Of a stretch of DNA of 64,000 bases, positions 34,732-45,945 are shown in pieces; position 1 is the stretch's first letter; every line of letters begins with the position of its first letter. A program made the position numbers and the translations under genes. Below the pieces are notes generated by a model. It ran no database searches, was not told the origin of the DNA, and saw only the letters and a program-made list of their open reading frames with translations. Source of the stretch: Physcomitrium patens (taxonomy: Eukaryota; Streptophyta; Bryopsida; Funariales; Funariaceae); NCBI RefSeq assembly GCF_000002425.4, contig NC_037273.1, positions 2,214,904 through 2,278,903 on the forward strand. The letters are read 5' to 3'.

Positions 34732-36608
34732 TGTTGTAATATGACTATATGGTGAAAATATAAATGAATTTTTTTTATTAATATTTAGTCATCTTGGATG
34801 TTAGAAACTGTGGCCAATTTTAGTACCAATATCGAGGGGCCAGTTAATGTCACCCCATTGCAAGCTATACCACCGTACGTGACATCAGCAATATGTTCCA
34901 CTGACGTCATCGAACCAAGTACCCTCCGTACCAACGGGACAATCATGATCATTTTCTAATCCTACATGGAACAAGTCTAATAGGTATATACCGGTGGAGA
35001 CACCCAATATGCCTGATGGAGGTACAAGAAGATCACTTTGTTATTTTCGTTACAGACAGATTGATCGTTATACTAGTGAATGTCTCAATCCCAAACCCAA
35101 TGTGTGGGAATTGCAAGTAGTCGAGGCATACTTATCAGCAATGTAATGCTCCATTCAATTTTAATAATCGGGATTAGCAGATCCAAAGCCAAGAAAAAAT
35201 TGAGGAGATAAATCGAGGTCCTCAAGATACACTGATAAATCGAGTGGAATGTATCCAAGCCGTTCTAACCAGGAGTCAACAAAAGAGAAAAGAATCAATT
35301 CAATATTTGGGTGAGCCTGATGCGAAGGGCCAATTTGACCCAATTACGGGGACATCCAATCCAGGTCCTATTATGGGCCTCCTACCTAGTATGAAATCTG
35401 ACTCAGTTGAGCAACCCAATGAGATCCCAATTATGGAGGCTTCAGTTCCATTTCAAGTTGTTCCATTCTCTATGCCATTTTGAAGAAACGTCCTTTCCGT
35501 GGAAAGTTCCTCTTAGAGCCAAGAATTCCATGGAAGCATAGTTTTTTGTTCCAATTCGAAGTCTAAGTCGGAAGAAACTGTGATCTCAAGGAGTTAAATG
35601 AAAAGAGAGGAAAAGGATGAGGGCATTCGGGAGATAAGAATTTTGGAATCGGAGAGCTAGCTTCAAGCTCCTTAATAAGGTATAGGACTGGATTTCATAG
35701 GATTTGGGAGGACTTTGCAATCGTTGCTCAAAGTCAATGTTTATATTGGTGAATTGGGTTTTTTTTGGAATAAAATTAAAGCTAGTATTCTTGACTATTT
35801 ATAAAATTAAAAAACATCTACGGTTGAAATTTTAGAGATGTCTTGATGGTTGAATATGCCAAGTACTTGCAAAAATTTGTATTAATCTAACGGTACAGAT
35901 AGAGGATATTTGATCATTAGTGTAAAGAGGTATCAGAAGTCGGCATATTGAGGTTGTTTAGGGTTTCTTTAATATCTGGAGATCTATCAACTAGAATAAG
36001 GTGAATTTTGATGTGATAAGTTGAGGACTTAAAGATGGAGCTACACATTAGATTTGAATGAGAATTAATGACTGGAGAAGGAAAAATTGTAAGTCAAGAT
36101 TTGTCATCAACTTTCTATGCGACGGTCTAGGGACATTAGTGTGGATTTTTGGCATTTTCTTGCAATCTATAAGTTAGATTGGATTGAAACTTCTTGAGCA
36201 TTTAGAAGACTTGCAAAGACACTAGTGATAGAAGTTTTATAACAATCGAACGGTCAGATTGAGAATTACAGCTTGTTGAAGCTCATTGTATAGGGTTAGG
36301 ATTTTAAAAAATAAAATAGAATAAAAATAAATAAATAAAAATAAAAATAAAAATAAAGAAATAAATAAAATAAAAAATAACAAATAAAAAATAATAAAAG
36401 AATTTATGCTTATAATATCTAGAAGCTATTAAAAATAGTATTTCTAAGCACTTTGTATTGGGATTAAGCTTTTACATTGAAATCCGAAATAGTTTGTATA
36501 TAGATGGTTGAAATCCACTAAACTACTTGGATACTTGCAAAACATCGTTTTATCTTCCACAACCAGATGCTCAGTGCATTCTCAAGGAAGATAGCATGTA
36601 ATATGATA
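34732..36608 (+). mobile_element. LTR-like insertion of family B, copy 2, carrying a foreign gag fragment
   Basis: It begins TGTTGTAATATGAC and ends TATGATA. These are TGTCGTA and TACGACA-type termini after C-to-T changes. It is homologous to 31802-33126 but about 550 bp longer, because about 34800-35590 is a piece of another retroelement internal region. An A-rich (AAAAT)n stretch lies at 36310-36400. It interrupts RT and RNase H of element A, whose reading resumes at about 36609 (KDKLEWGPLAEK). Confidence 0.7.
34800..35590 (+). pseudogene. gag fragment of a third gypsy-type element (element C) inside LTR B copy 2
   Basis: The plus strand reads, with interruptions, a proline-rich stretch, then LCYFRYRQIDRYTSECLNP, which looks like a decayed CCHC zinc knuckle. 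A frame at 35244-35483 contains AVLTRSQQKRKE, the kind of segment that links gag to protease in plant gypsy elements. Stops and phase changes abound. It does not resemble the gag of element A. Confidence 0.6.
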
Positions 36609-37140
36609 ATGTGTAAAGATAAGCTTGAATGGGGACCTCTAGCAGAAAAAACATTTCAAGATCTTAAGACGGCATTTACTATGGCTCCAACCTTGGTACA
36701 TCCAAACTTTGCAAAGTCCTTCTATTTGGAGACCGATGCTTCAAATTTTGCTATAGAAGTTATACTTTCGTAGATAGGCACAGACAAGAAGCTTCATCCG
36801 GTTGCATTTTACTCTCAAAAGTTTTTTGCAACCGAGATCAACTATGAGATCCATGATAAAGAACTTCTTGCGATAGTGGATTCTTTTCAAGAGTGGCATC
36901 ACTTTCTCAAAGGAGCTGCGCATGCAATAACCTTATATACTGATGACAAGAATTTAGAATACTTCATGTTGGCTCTAGTTCTAAATTATCGTCAAGCTCG
37001 TTGAAATAAGTTGCTCTCTAGGTTTGACTTTGTTATTGCTTATCGACTTGGGAAGCAATAAGGACTATCCGATGCATTATCAAGGAGATCGTATCTTGCG
37101 CCAAAGATTAGAGAAGCAGTGTTTGATCAATAGTGTACAA
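36609..37140 (+). pseudogene. RNase H of element A, broken
   Basis: Reads KDKLEWGPLAEKTFQDLKTA, then LETDASNFA (first catalytic Asp), [11 protein letters not shown] (Glu), [11 protein letters not shown] (Asp) and GLSDALSRR. Stops at 36771-36773, 37002-37004 and 37059-37061 each sit where the family normally has Gln or Trp. RNase H would remove template RNA during reverse transcription. Confidence 0.85.
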
Positions 37141-37199
37141 CATTGTTGAAGTTAGAATAATTCAGGCTTTGCTTTGCTATAATATCAATTGATGCTGAC

Positions 37200-38627
37200 T
37201 TCATCAATCAAGTACGTACTACGACTATTGGAGATTTTGTAGCCCTCGATATCATGCAATGTATCAATAATGACAAGTTCAAGGTGAAAGGAGATCTTTT
37301 ATACTTTGAAGAGCGGTTACATATTCTTAAGGAACCAGCGCAACTCCGAGTTCTCCAATCTCTACACGACTTTTCAGCGGCTGGACATTTTGGATTCAAT
37401 AAGACCTTAGAACTTATTTCCTGAGATTTTTGGTGGCCCCAAATGTGGAAGGATGTCAAGGATTTTGTCGTCTCCTGTGACATTTGTTCAAGATCAAAGA
37501 ATCCTCGGCATTGTCTTTATGATCTTCTTCAGCCATTGCCTATTCTACATCGCCCATGGTCTTCAGTTTCCATGGACTTCATTACGGACCTGCCACCATC
37601 GAATTCATTTGACATCATCTTTATTGTGGTAGATTGGCTTACAAAAATTGCACATTTTGTCCTTTGCAAGAAAACATGGTCAAGCAAAGATACATCAAGG
37701 CTCTTCCTTGATAGTGTGTATCGATATCATGGTTTACTAGATGATATCATGTCGGATCAAGGAATCTAATTTGTATCAAAGTTTTGGAGATCTTTGTTTG
37801 AGATATTGAAGGTGGATATCAAGCTTTCTTCGGCTTTCCATCATCAAACTGACGGCCAAATGGAATAGGTGAATCTAACTTTAGAGTAGTATTTATGATG
37901 CAGCATCAATTATTAGCAAGATGATTGGATTGCATATCTATCGTTGGCCGAATTTGTATATAACAACACCCTTCATGAGTCGATTCAACAAACACCATTC
38001 TTTTCTAACTATGGATATCATCTGAAGCTTGATTTGTTGAGTCCGTCAACTAATAACAACTCGATAGTTGAAGGATTTGTGAAACAACTATCGGAGCTTG
38101 AAACTACGTTGAAGCTTCAATTGCAAACTGCCTAAGAAGCTCACAAAGTGTCCGCAAACAAATTTCGAAATCAGGCACTTACTTTCAAAATTGGAGATAA
38201 AGTATGGCTACTTCAACGGAATATCAAAACCAAGCGGCTATGTGATAAGTTGGACTACCAGAGATTGGGACCATTTGTCATCCAGAAGTAAATCAATCTA
38301 ATGGCGTACCGTCTAGGATTACTAGCTGCTATGAAGGTACACCCAGTCTTTCATTTTTCTTTGTTGGAGCCTTATCGAGAGTCATCTTTTCCTAAAAGAG
38401 TGCAATATCTACAACTTAGTATTGAAATTGAAAACCACAAGGAATACAAGGTAGAAAAGGTACTAGATTTGCAGCATAAGTGGGAAAAATTGGAATACTT
38501 AGTGTATTGGAGCAGCTATGATATCAATGAACGTACATGGGAACAAGCAAAAAATCTTATCAATGTATCGCAAAAGGTACAGGATTTTCATCGTCACTAT
38601 CCTCATAAACCTAAGCCCTTTCGATAA
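37200..38627 (+). pseudogene. Integrase with C-terminal chromodomain of element A, broken
   Basis: An HHCC zinc finger can be read (HDFSAAGHFGFNKTLELIS ... SCDICSRSKN). The catalytic core follows with SMDFITDLPPS, MSDQGI and the downstream Glu at about 37863-37865. The C-terminal part contains FKIGDKVWLL and a chromodomain at about 38437-38595 (VEKVLDLQHKWEKLEYLVYW). Stops interrupt at 37767-37769, 37866-37868, 37887-37889, 37896-37898 and 38133-38135. The chromodomain identifies the chromovirus branch and would target heterochromatin. Confidence 0.9.
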
Positions 38628-39167
38628 AAGTTTTTCAATGAAGTTCCTTCTCTTTGAAGTATCTTAATCCTCGGCCTTATAAAGAAGGGGGAGAAGGAAC
38701 CTTTGAAAGACATAGTTAGAGACTATAAATCTGTAACCTGAGCCCATTCTTCCATGTTTAGTGCTTGTATTTTTTGGTCTAATATGGATAGCTAAGAGAT
38801 AGATACCATATCAGTCATGTCTTCTCAATCGAGTATCTTACAAAGACAACTCCGAGATGAAGAACTGCATGTACCATGAAGATGATGGAGGATACGTAGT
38901 AACAGGTCACTAGTGATTGTATTTGAGGTAGAACCTGCCTATGGTGATCTTCTAAAAGGAGTGTTTGTAGGGCATTCTTACAATGAAGACACGAAAGTTC
39001 ATGCTTGGTGGAAAATCGAAGGCGTAGGATACTATCGTTGGTTACAAGGACCAGTGAACTATTTGCCTTGAAAACAAGAATTGGAGTATATTGCAGACAA
39101 ATTTTCAACTTTTTACGTTGGTACTGAGTTGCAATAGGAGTGCTTCTCGGAGACCTCGAAGCTAAAT

Positions 39168-39177
39168 AGGGAGGTAA
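39168..39177 (+). promoter_or_regulatory. Polypurine tract of element A
   Basis: AGGGAGGTAA lies directly before the 3' LTR, the position of the plus-strand primer of an LTR retrotransposon. Confidence 0.75.
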
Positions 39178-39536
39178 TGTCAAGGACATACACTAGGAAG
39201 TTGTAGAAGATTCTAGAATATTCTACAAAAGCTTTGTAGTTTGTAGAAGCTACTTGAGAAGTTTTAAAGCTCGTGGAAGCTGGTTGAGAAGCTTCCTAAC
39301 TTGTGGAAGTTGCTTGAGAAGCTTCCTACTTTGTAGAAGCTACTTAAGAAGCTTCCTAACTTGCAGTATATATAGGAGCCGAGACTGAGGGGATCCTCAG
39401 TCTTGACAATATATCTCTTGGAGCTCTAGCTCACCTCTCTAGTGTTGTTCTTCTATTCATCTAATTAGTCTAGTTCTTGCCGATTCTTCTTGAGCTTCTT
39501 ATTTAGATTTCCAATCAGTATTCTAAATTCGTGACA
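39178..39536 (+). repeat. 3' LTR of element A, with four 30-bp U3 repeats
   Basis: A 359-bp repeat starting TGTCAAGGACATA and ending TTCGTGACA, followed by the target duplication AGTTA. U3 contains four tandem 30-bp units in exact phase (39241, 39271, 39301 and 39331), each a variant around GTGGAAGTTGCTTGAGAAGC. A TATATATAGG box lies at 39367-39376. Confidence 0.96.
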
Positions 39537-39541
39537 AGTTA

Positions 39542-41860
39542 TTACAAGTTTATTTATTAGGTCAACATATTTATTTAGTACAATTTAAATAGAATTCTAA
39601 AAATGACAAAAAGCCAAAAATAATCAATATTTAGTGAATTTCTGTAATATGTGCAAATAATGATGTACAAAAAGATAAGGATAAAAAAAATTATTTCTTA
39701 CAAAATAATAAGAGAAGTTATTCAAAAAGCATTAAAATTATGTAATTTTTCTAAATCAGAAATAATATAATAATTACAATAAATATAAATATGAAATACT
39801 TATTTTTTATATTTGGCTGTTAATAAAGAAATTTATTGTTAGCTTTGACAACATAACAAAGATCTCAAACATCCACTTGTTTGTTTGCTTTTCTTATATT
39901 TATTCATAAAAATATTAAATATAATAACTGAATCAGTAATTTAAATATCACCTAAATAATTACTAATAACGAAGTGTAAGAGCCATCAAAAATAGTTGCA
40001 CCAAGTGAAACAAAAATGTTATTAATTGTTTCAAGAAAATTAAACATTGTCATTGTTCCAATGTAATTTAAAGAAATCATTAAAATAATAATAATAATAA
40101 TAATAATTTTGATTAAAAAACGCTTTCAAACTTATATTAAAAATCAAAATATAACAAATAAAAAAAAAGTAAATATTAAACTTTAAATTTAAAAAAATCA
40201 ATTTGAATCATAGTTAAATCCTGTCTGTAAATCTAATATTAGTACATTCCAAGTGGATTATGTGTCATGCCAGCATGCGCTATGCTGGACCATGTGCCAG
40301 GTCAGACATCAAGTGCTAGGTGGTCTGCCATGAGGTTTTATGCCACATCAGCATGTGTGCCACGCTGGACCTGGTGCCACATTAGATGTCAATGTTGTTA
40401 GGTAGAAAATGCTTGTATTTTATACTTTTGGGCTAAGTTGAAATAACCAAATGTAGTTTAGGAACATAGATTTGCTCACAGCAAGGTGTCAGCAGTAATT
40501 ACCTGGAGTAACTTCTACACATCATTTTCTATGTTATTTATATTTATACTTTATTTTCAAGGATGCCAAGTTCTCATGAAATCACTGCAATAGAAGAAAA
40601 TCTGAGCTTGTAAGGAGTTAGGGCTTTTTATGGGAACATGGAGATGGCAGAGCATGGGAGAGTGTATCTTGTTTAGGTTTCTGTGCCCTTAGTGGCAGCG
40701 ATTTGTCCAGGGAAGAATTCAGGGATGAGAGCTTTAGGGCTTTGGGAAGTGAGCCAAGCATTGAATTTGTGGAAAGACCAATCTGACTATGGCCCATCTT
40801 CAGACAATCTGTATTGGGGCTGAAGCCTCTGAGGATCACTTCTTTTTTGCCTTTGCGAAGGATTCTTTGGGTAAACATTCAGTGCTCCACACATCACCTA
40901 TCATGGACATCATGGTCGAGAATCAGAAACAGATTCTGCCATGTGCTTTGGTTTAGAGAGAAAGTGTGCTGTGATACAACTGATAGCTACTGTCCTTAAC
41001 ACGAAACAAACTTACATTTACTGTATGCATTAATTCAATCATTCATCAACTTGATGAAGACCAATGTTCATTAATTCGCTCGAGCTCAAGAAGATTTCAT
41101 ATCGTATGGTGTAGGTGATTACAATGCTATTTGGGGACAATTGTATTGCAAAAATTATTCTGGTTTTCGTATGTTCATGAGCATAGCTTGATTGAATTCA
41201 GCTTTTACTATGCTGCAAATATGTATAGAAGCTCAGGAAAGGACGTAAAAGAATTTCATCAAATTCACTATCGTATTAAGATTCTGAACAGTAGTTAGAA
41301 AATATTTATTGGGCACTGCGTTCACATTTTCAGGTTTACGACTATTTGGAATCCCTCGAACATACGTATTAGTGACAGATAAACGTGTTTTTTATCTTTT
41401 TTTCGACAGTTAGTCATACATTGAACCATGGATTTGTTTTCTCCGACAGTGACACTCGAAAGGTTCGACAGAAAATGTCAGTTCATCACAGGTGTTGGCG
41501 AATTCCAGTTTCAGGTGAAATATCAAGGAGGCGGGCACTGTCCTCATGGTTAGCATGTTTCTCATGCTAACCATTGAAACAAAAATGTTCCGAGAGCAAT
41601 TGCTTGCGCTTGCTCATTGTTCTTAGATCTAAACTGGCCTAGTGAGGCATGGACAAGAAGTATTTCAAAAATTAATCAATGTTCCAGGATATGAATCAGC
41701 AGAGCAATACAAAATAGATGGGTGACATACCCCATCTCATCAGGACGTATATATATGTTATCCCCACCTTCTATAATCCTCGAAGTGGTAAGGTGTGAAA
41801 TTTGTTATCAAATGACAAATTGTAAGAGACTATGGTATGAAGATGGCTCTTTCAGAATAT
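39542..41860. other. AT-rich DNA, then 3' flank of methionine synthase
   Basis: 39542-40250 is AT-rich, with an (AAT)n array at about 40086-40109. A degenerate tandem duplication of about 80 bp lies at 40262-40405. From about 40430 the composition is mixed. A minus-strand frame at 40618-40878 has no recognisable family. The part near 41860 should contain the methionine synthase 3' UTR. No further gene is supported. Confidence 0.5.
40262..40405. repeat. Degenerate tandem duplication, period about 80 bp
   Basis: TATGCTGGACCATGTGCCAG (40281) corresponds to CACGCTGGACCTGGTGCCAC (40361). GACATCAAGTGCTAGG and GATGTCAATGTTGTTAGG follow at the same offset. The segment is less AT-rich than its surroundings and its origin is unknown. 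Confidence 0.7.
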
Positions 41861-44806
41861 CTACTTGGCCAACTCAGCACGCAGTTGCTTGGCGGCATTC
41901 ACCATGTTGGTCAAGGCTGGCACCACCTCGCCATACTTCCTTGTCTTCAAACCACAATCGGGGTTGATCCACAGGACCTTCGACTCCAACACCGCCAACA
42001 TCTGCATTCACCAAGAGTCATCAATAATAAAGTCACGTAGGCTAACGGCATTTAGTGCTAATAAATAATCCAACGAGATTGTAACAAGTCCCAGATGCCT
42101 CTTCCCGAAGTCGAGGTGGGGTCTAGCACCAGTCGGACGAATTACCTTGCGGGCACGGTCAGCCATCTCTTCCGTAGGTGGGATACGGGGGGAGTGAATG
42201 TCATAGACCCCAGGACCAATTCCTGCTCCGTAGTGCACACCCTCACGGAACACGCTCAACAACTTCTCATCTGATCGCGAGTTCTCAATCGTGATCACGT
42301 CCGCGTCCATGTCGATGATGCTGTGAATGATATCGTTGAAGTTCGAGTAACACATGTGAGTGTGAATCTGGGTGGTGTCCTTAACACCGCATGTAGTAAT
42401 TCTGAAACCGTGAACCGCCCACCTTAAATAGTCTGCGTGCTCGGACTTACGCAGTGGCAGACCTTCCCGGAGGGCAGCCTCGTCGATCTGGATCACCGTG
42501 ATGTTGGCCTTCTCTAAATCCTCCACTTCATCCTTAATGGCCAGTGAGATCTGGTAGCACGTCTCGGATCTGGGCTGGTCGTTCCTCACGAATGACCAGT
42601 TAAGAATAGTTACTGGTCCCGTCAACATACCCTTCATTGGTCTCTTGGTCACGCTCTGCGCGTAGGTAGACCAGTAAACCGTCATAGCCTTGGGGCGGCT
42701 CACATCGCCGAAAATAATCGGGGGCTTCACGCATCGAGATCCGTACGACTGAACCCACCCGTTCGCGGAGAAACAGAATCCGTCCAGCTGCTCGCCGAAG
42801 TACTCAACCATGTCATTCCTCTCCGGCTCGCCGTGCACCAGCACGTCGATGTCCAGCTCCTCCTGCAGCTTTACAACACTGTCAATCTCAGCCTTGATGG
42901 CCTTGTCGTAGTCCTCCTCCGAGATCTTCTTGCTCTTCACCTCGCGCCTGACTCTGCGGAGTTCTGGAGTCTGGGGGAACGATCCGATGGTTGTTGTGGG
43001 CAGGATCGGCAAGTTCAAATGCTTCTGCTGCTGATCCAAACGGCTCGACACTGGTGTGGCACGACGATGCTCTGACCCTGCCAAGGAAGCAGCCTGCGTT
43101 TTCACAATCGTATGAAAATTTAGTCCTCTACTTCACGACAACAAGAAAACCAACAGCATCGCATTCGCACCCTACGGAAACCGTATTTCCCACGGTCCTA
43201 CTACGGGTTAGCGGGACAATGTCTTGAATTAATTCCAAAAGAGATTTACAACATACCAATTCCTTCACGGCCTTGTTGTGCACACGAGGCGAGTTCCTCC
43301 TTGACGCCTGCGCAGCGGCATTAGCAGAGAAGAATTCCTCATCCTTTTCACCGGAGACGGCCTTGGCAATAGCAACGACCTCGAGCAACTTCTGGGCTGC
43401 GAATGCCATCCAAGACTTCAATTCGCTGTCCAGCTTAGTCTCATTCTTAAGGTCCACAGCAGAATGAAGCAGAGAGCAAGAAGTCGACACGACGACATTC
43501 TCCTTTCCGAGCTTCGCCTGCAGCTCCTCCACCACGGCAACGGAGGCAGCAAGGTCGTTGGCCCAGATGTTGCGCCCGTCTACGACACCAGCGAACAATG
43601 TCTTCCCTGCAGGGAGGCCCTGCTCGTGGATAATGCTCAAAGTCTTCGATCCACGGACAAGGTCCACTCCGAACCCGGAAATAGGCAAGCCGCACAGGGT
43701 CCTGCAAACATTGATATATTGGTTTGTGATGAATTTCCGTAGTGATCTCTACAGCTGAAGCACTGAATGAGGTGTTCTTACAAGTGTCACTATGTACATT
43801 CCTGAAAAATGTTAATTCTTACTTGTAGGCCTCTGCGGGCAAGTCTGTGAAGTAAGTCTCCAACAACAGTTTCACCCCAGACAGCTCTCCAAGCACGGCG
43901 TAGGCTTTCTTAAAAGCCTCGTACTGAGCAGCTTCTAGGTCCATGACAAGCTTGGGCTCGTCCAGCTGAATCCATGAGGCACCAGCTTCCTTCAGTTCCG
44001 TGATTACTTCCCTGTAACGAACAACGGATCAATCAGATGAAAACTCAACAACGCTCCACACGTATCCGAAAGTTCTGCAATGTCACGTAGGTGTCGACTT
44101 CTCAAAGCACACTTACTTGTAAACAGGGAGGATGGCGTCCAGAAGAGAAAGAGTGTCGAATCCCTTGGGTGCAGACTTGTCACCCTTAGACAAAAGCAAA
44201 TAGGTCACTGGTCCAACCAGCACTGGCACAGTGTCGACTCCAAGGGCCTTGGCTTCCTTGTACTCGCTCACGGCCTTGCGTGAAGAGTACATGAACTTTG
44301 TCTCACTGCTCAACTCTGGAACGATGTAGTGACTGTGAACATGTCAAAGGCAGCGTCAGAACTACTTCCCCAACCACTGTATGAAATCTCAAAATAGCCT
44401 ACACAGGCGCTAGCATTTGTACAAGAAAATACGTTATGGATCAAGATTGTACATACTAGTTGGTGTCGAACCACTTGGTCATCTCCATGGCGGGCTTCGT
44501 CTTGTTTCCACGGGCCATCGAGAAGTAGACATCATGGCCAATCTCCCCACCAGTCCACTCGTAGCGAGCAGGCACAGCGCCAACCATGGCGGTGGTGTCC
44601 AAAACCTGGTCATAGTAAGAGAATGTGTTGCTGGGAATCATTGACACTCCAGCCTCAGCCATCTGCTTCCAGATCGACGCGCGCAGGTCCTTCGCAACCT
44701 GCTCTAGATCGGCAGCCTGAGTTTTGCCGTCCCACATAGACTCCAAGGCGAATTTGAGCTCCCTCTTGGGGCCCATCCGGGGGTATCCGACTACGTGGGA
44801 AGCCAT
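41861..44806 (-). CDS. metE: Cobalamin-independent methionine synthase (5-methyltetrahydropteroyltriglutamate-homocysteine methyltransferase)
   Basis: Six coding exons on the minus strand: 44457-44806, 44117-44332, 43823-44011, 43257-43701, 42146-43093 and 41861-42001. They encode 762 residues; plant cytosolic enzymes are about 765. It transfers the methyl of methyl-tetrahydrofolate polyglutamate to homocysteine, the last step of methionine synthesis, and supports the S-adenosylmethionine cycle. The N-terminus [20 protein letters not shown] and the FDTNYHYIVPEL segment belong to the first barrel. [12 protein letters not shown] begins the C-terminal catalytic barrel. The zinc ligands are all present: His646 and Cys648 (THMCYSN), Glu670 (ITIENSR) and Cys731 ([13 protein letters not shown]). 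The protein ends RAELAK. All five coding introns are GT-AG and in frame, and the ATG is the family start. Residues are intact throughout, so the gene should be functional. There is no sign of a plastid transit peptide. Confidence 0.97.
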
Positions 44807-44830
44807 GGTTTATGATTTAACTAAGAACGT

Positions 44831-45748
44831 CTGCAGACAGTGAACAATTTCTGTTAGCCTGAGAGATCGTATGAATATTCGCACACGCTAATCATCAGGT
44901 GAATAAGATGCAATTCTACCATTTCCATGTGCCAATGTACCAACCAGCGAGCTTAAGGAAGACGTTTAAATCTGGGAACATGTCTAACACCTTCTCATTG
45001 CCATGCAACCCCATATTCAGAGATAGTCGAAAGCTGAGACTGCAGATCTATCCTGCTTCGCAGCATCACACGAAGTCCCGCATATTTCTAGTCGACGAAA
45101 ACAGTTCAACTCGAAATGCCGTCAAATACGACGTTACATTGTTTATTGACGCAGTGATACACTGTAAATATTCGTGATGAGACCAAATGCACCGCTAAAA
45201 CATAAAGCCTTGATAGAGAAATCACAACAAAAATGCAGCATCCTCTAAGGTCTCCGCACCGTAAAACCTTGATAAATCCTAATGTACAATGTACACACCT
45301 AACCATAACTACAACCGAACAAACCCTTGCGACGAGAGAGAATATTTCCTACAGAAAGGAAATTCCGGGAAGTCACAGTCACTTCAAAGAAGCCTTCCTT
45401 GCTGTAAACTGCCACTATCCCACTAGATCCAGAGAGCTTACATGCCAAGAAACACGTCAACACACTAGGACTGATCGCACTAGCCGAAGTCATCAGTACC
45501 AAGTCACATTGAATGTATCGACGCGATGACCGCGAACTAAACGAAACCGGATTAAACAGCAGAGTGACAACATCCTAAGTCGAGCGATCCCTTCAACATA
45601 TAATGTCTCGAAAACAACAGAAAAGCGCGACTGCGACAGCTAAAGGAGATAATAAAAGAAACCTGGTTTTTAATATTCAACAGTTCTCAGCGGAAGATGG
45701 AAATGTCGACGGGGCGAAGGTGGAGCAGAGGAGAACAAGGGCACTAAC
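44831..45748 (-). other. Probable intron in the 5' leader of methionine synthase
   Basis: On the minus strand a donor CAG|GTTAGTGC at 45749/45748 and an acceptor TGTCTGCAG ending at 44831 would remove about 918 bp. That leaves a 24-base leader segment (44807-44830) before the ATG. The interval is free of a long frame and is of mixed composition. Long leader introns are common in highly expressed plant genes. The donor is chosen by position and consensus, so its exact site is inference. Confidence 0.5.
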
Positions 45749-45945
45749 CTGAGGAGCAAGAGGACAGTGGATCTGGAGCTCGACAACGTCCCCTCCGGAA
45801 TTGTGAAGGGAGTGAGATGAGGAAGGGGAGGTGAAGAGCTAGAGATGGGTTTAAGGGCGCAGGTGCAGGGCTCTTAAAGGGCCAACCAAACACATTAAAT
45901 TCGGCCCCTTCTTCCAAATCCCCCCCCCCCCCCCTCGTGGTGACT
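45749..45945 (-). promoter_or_regulatory. Probable leader exon and core promoter of methionine synthase
   Basis: Pyrimidine-rich leader sequence on the minus strand (around 45810-45850) lies downstream of a weak TATA-like CTTTAAGA at about 45874-45881. A run of about 14 C on the plus strand lies at 45920-45934. The transcription start is not fixed by sequence. Confidence 0.35.

Larger units (their letters stand above)
30277..39536 (+). mobile_element. Ty3/gypsy LTR retrotransposon (chromodomain type), defective, element A
   Basis: A full-length but dead element. It has two similar LTRs (30277-30633 and 39178-39536) and the same 5-bp direct repeat AGTTA just outside each end (30272-30276 and 39537-39541). 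The internal order is gag, protease, reverse transcriptase, RNase H, integrase, chromodomain, which defines a Ty3/gypsy chromovirus. Every domain carries premature stops, and two large foreign LTR insertions (31802-33126 and 34732-36608) interrupt gag and pol. Without them the element would be about 6 kb. The LTRs differ visibly, so the insertion is not recent. It cannot encode its own movement. Confidence 0.95.
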
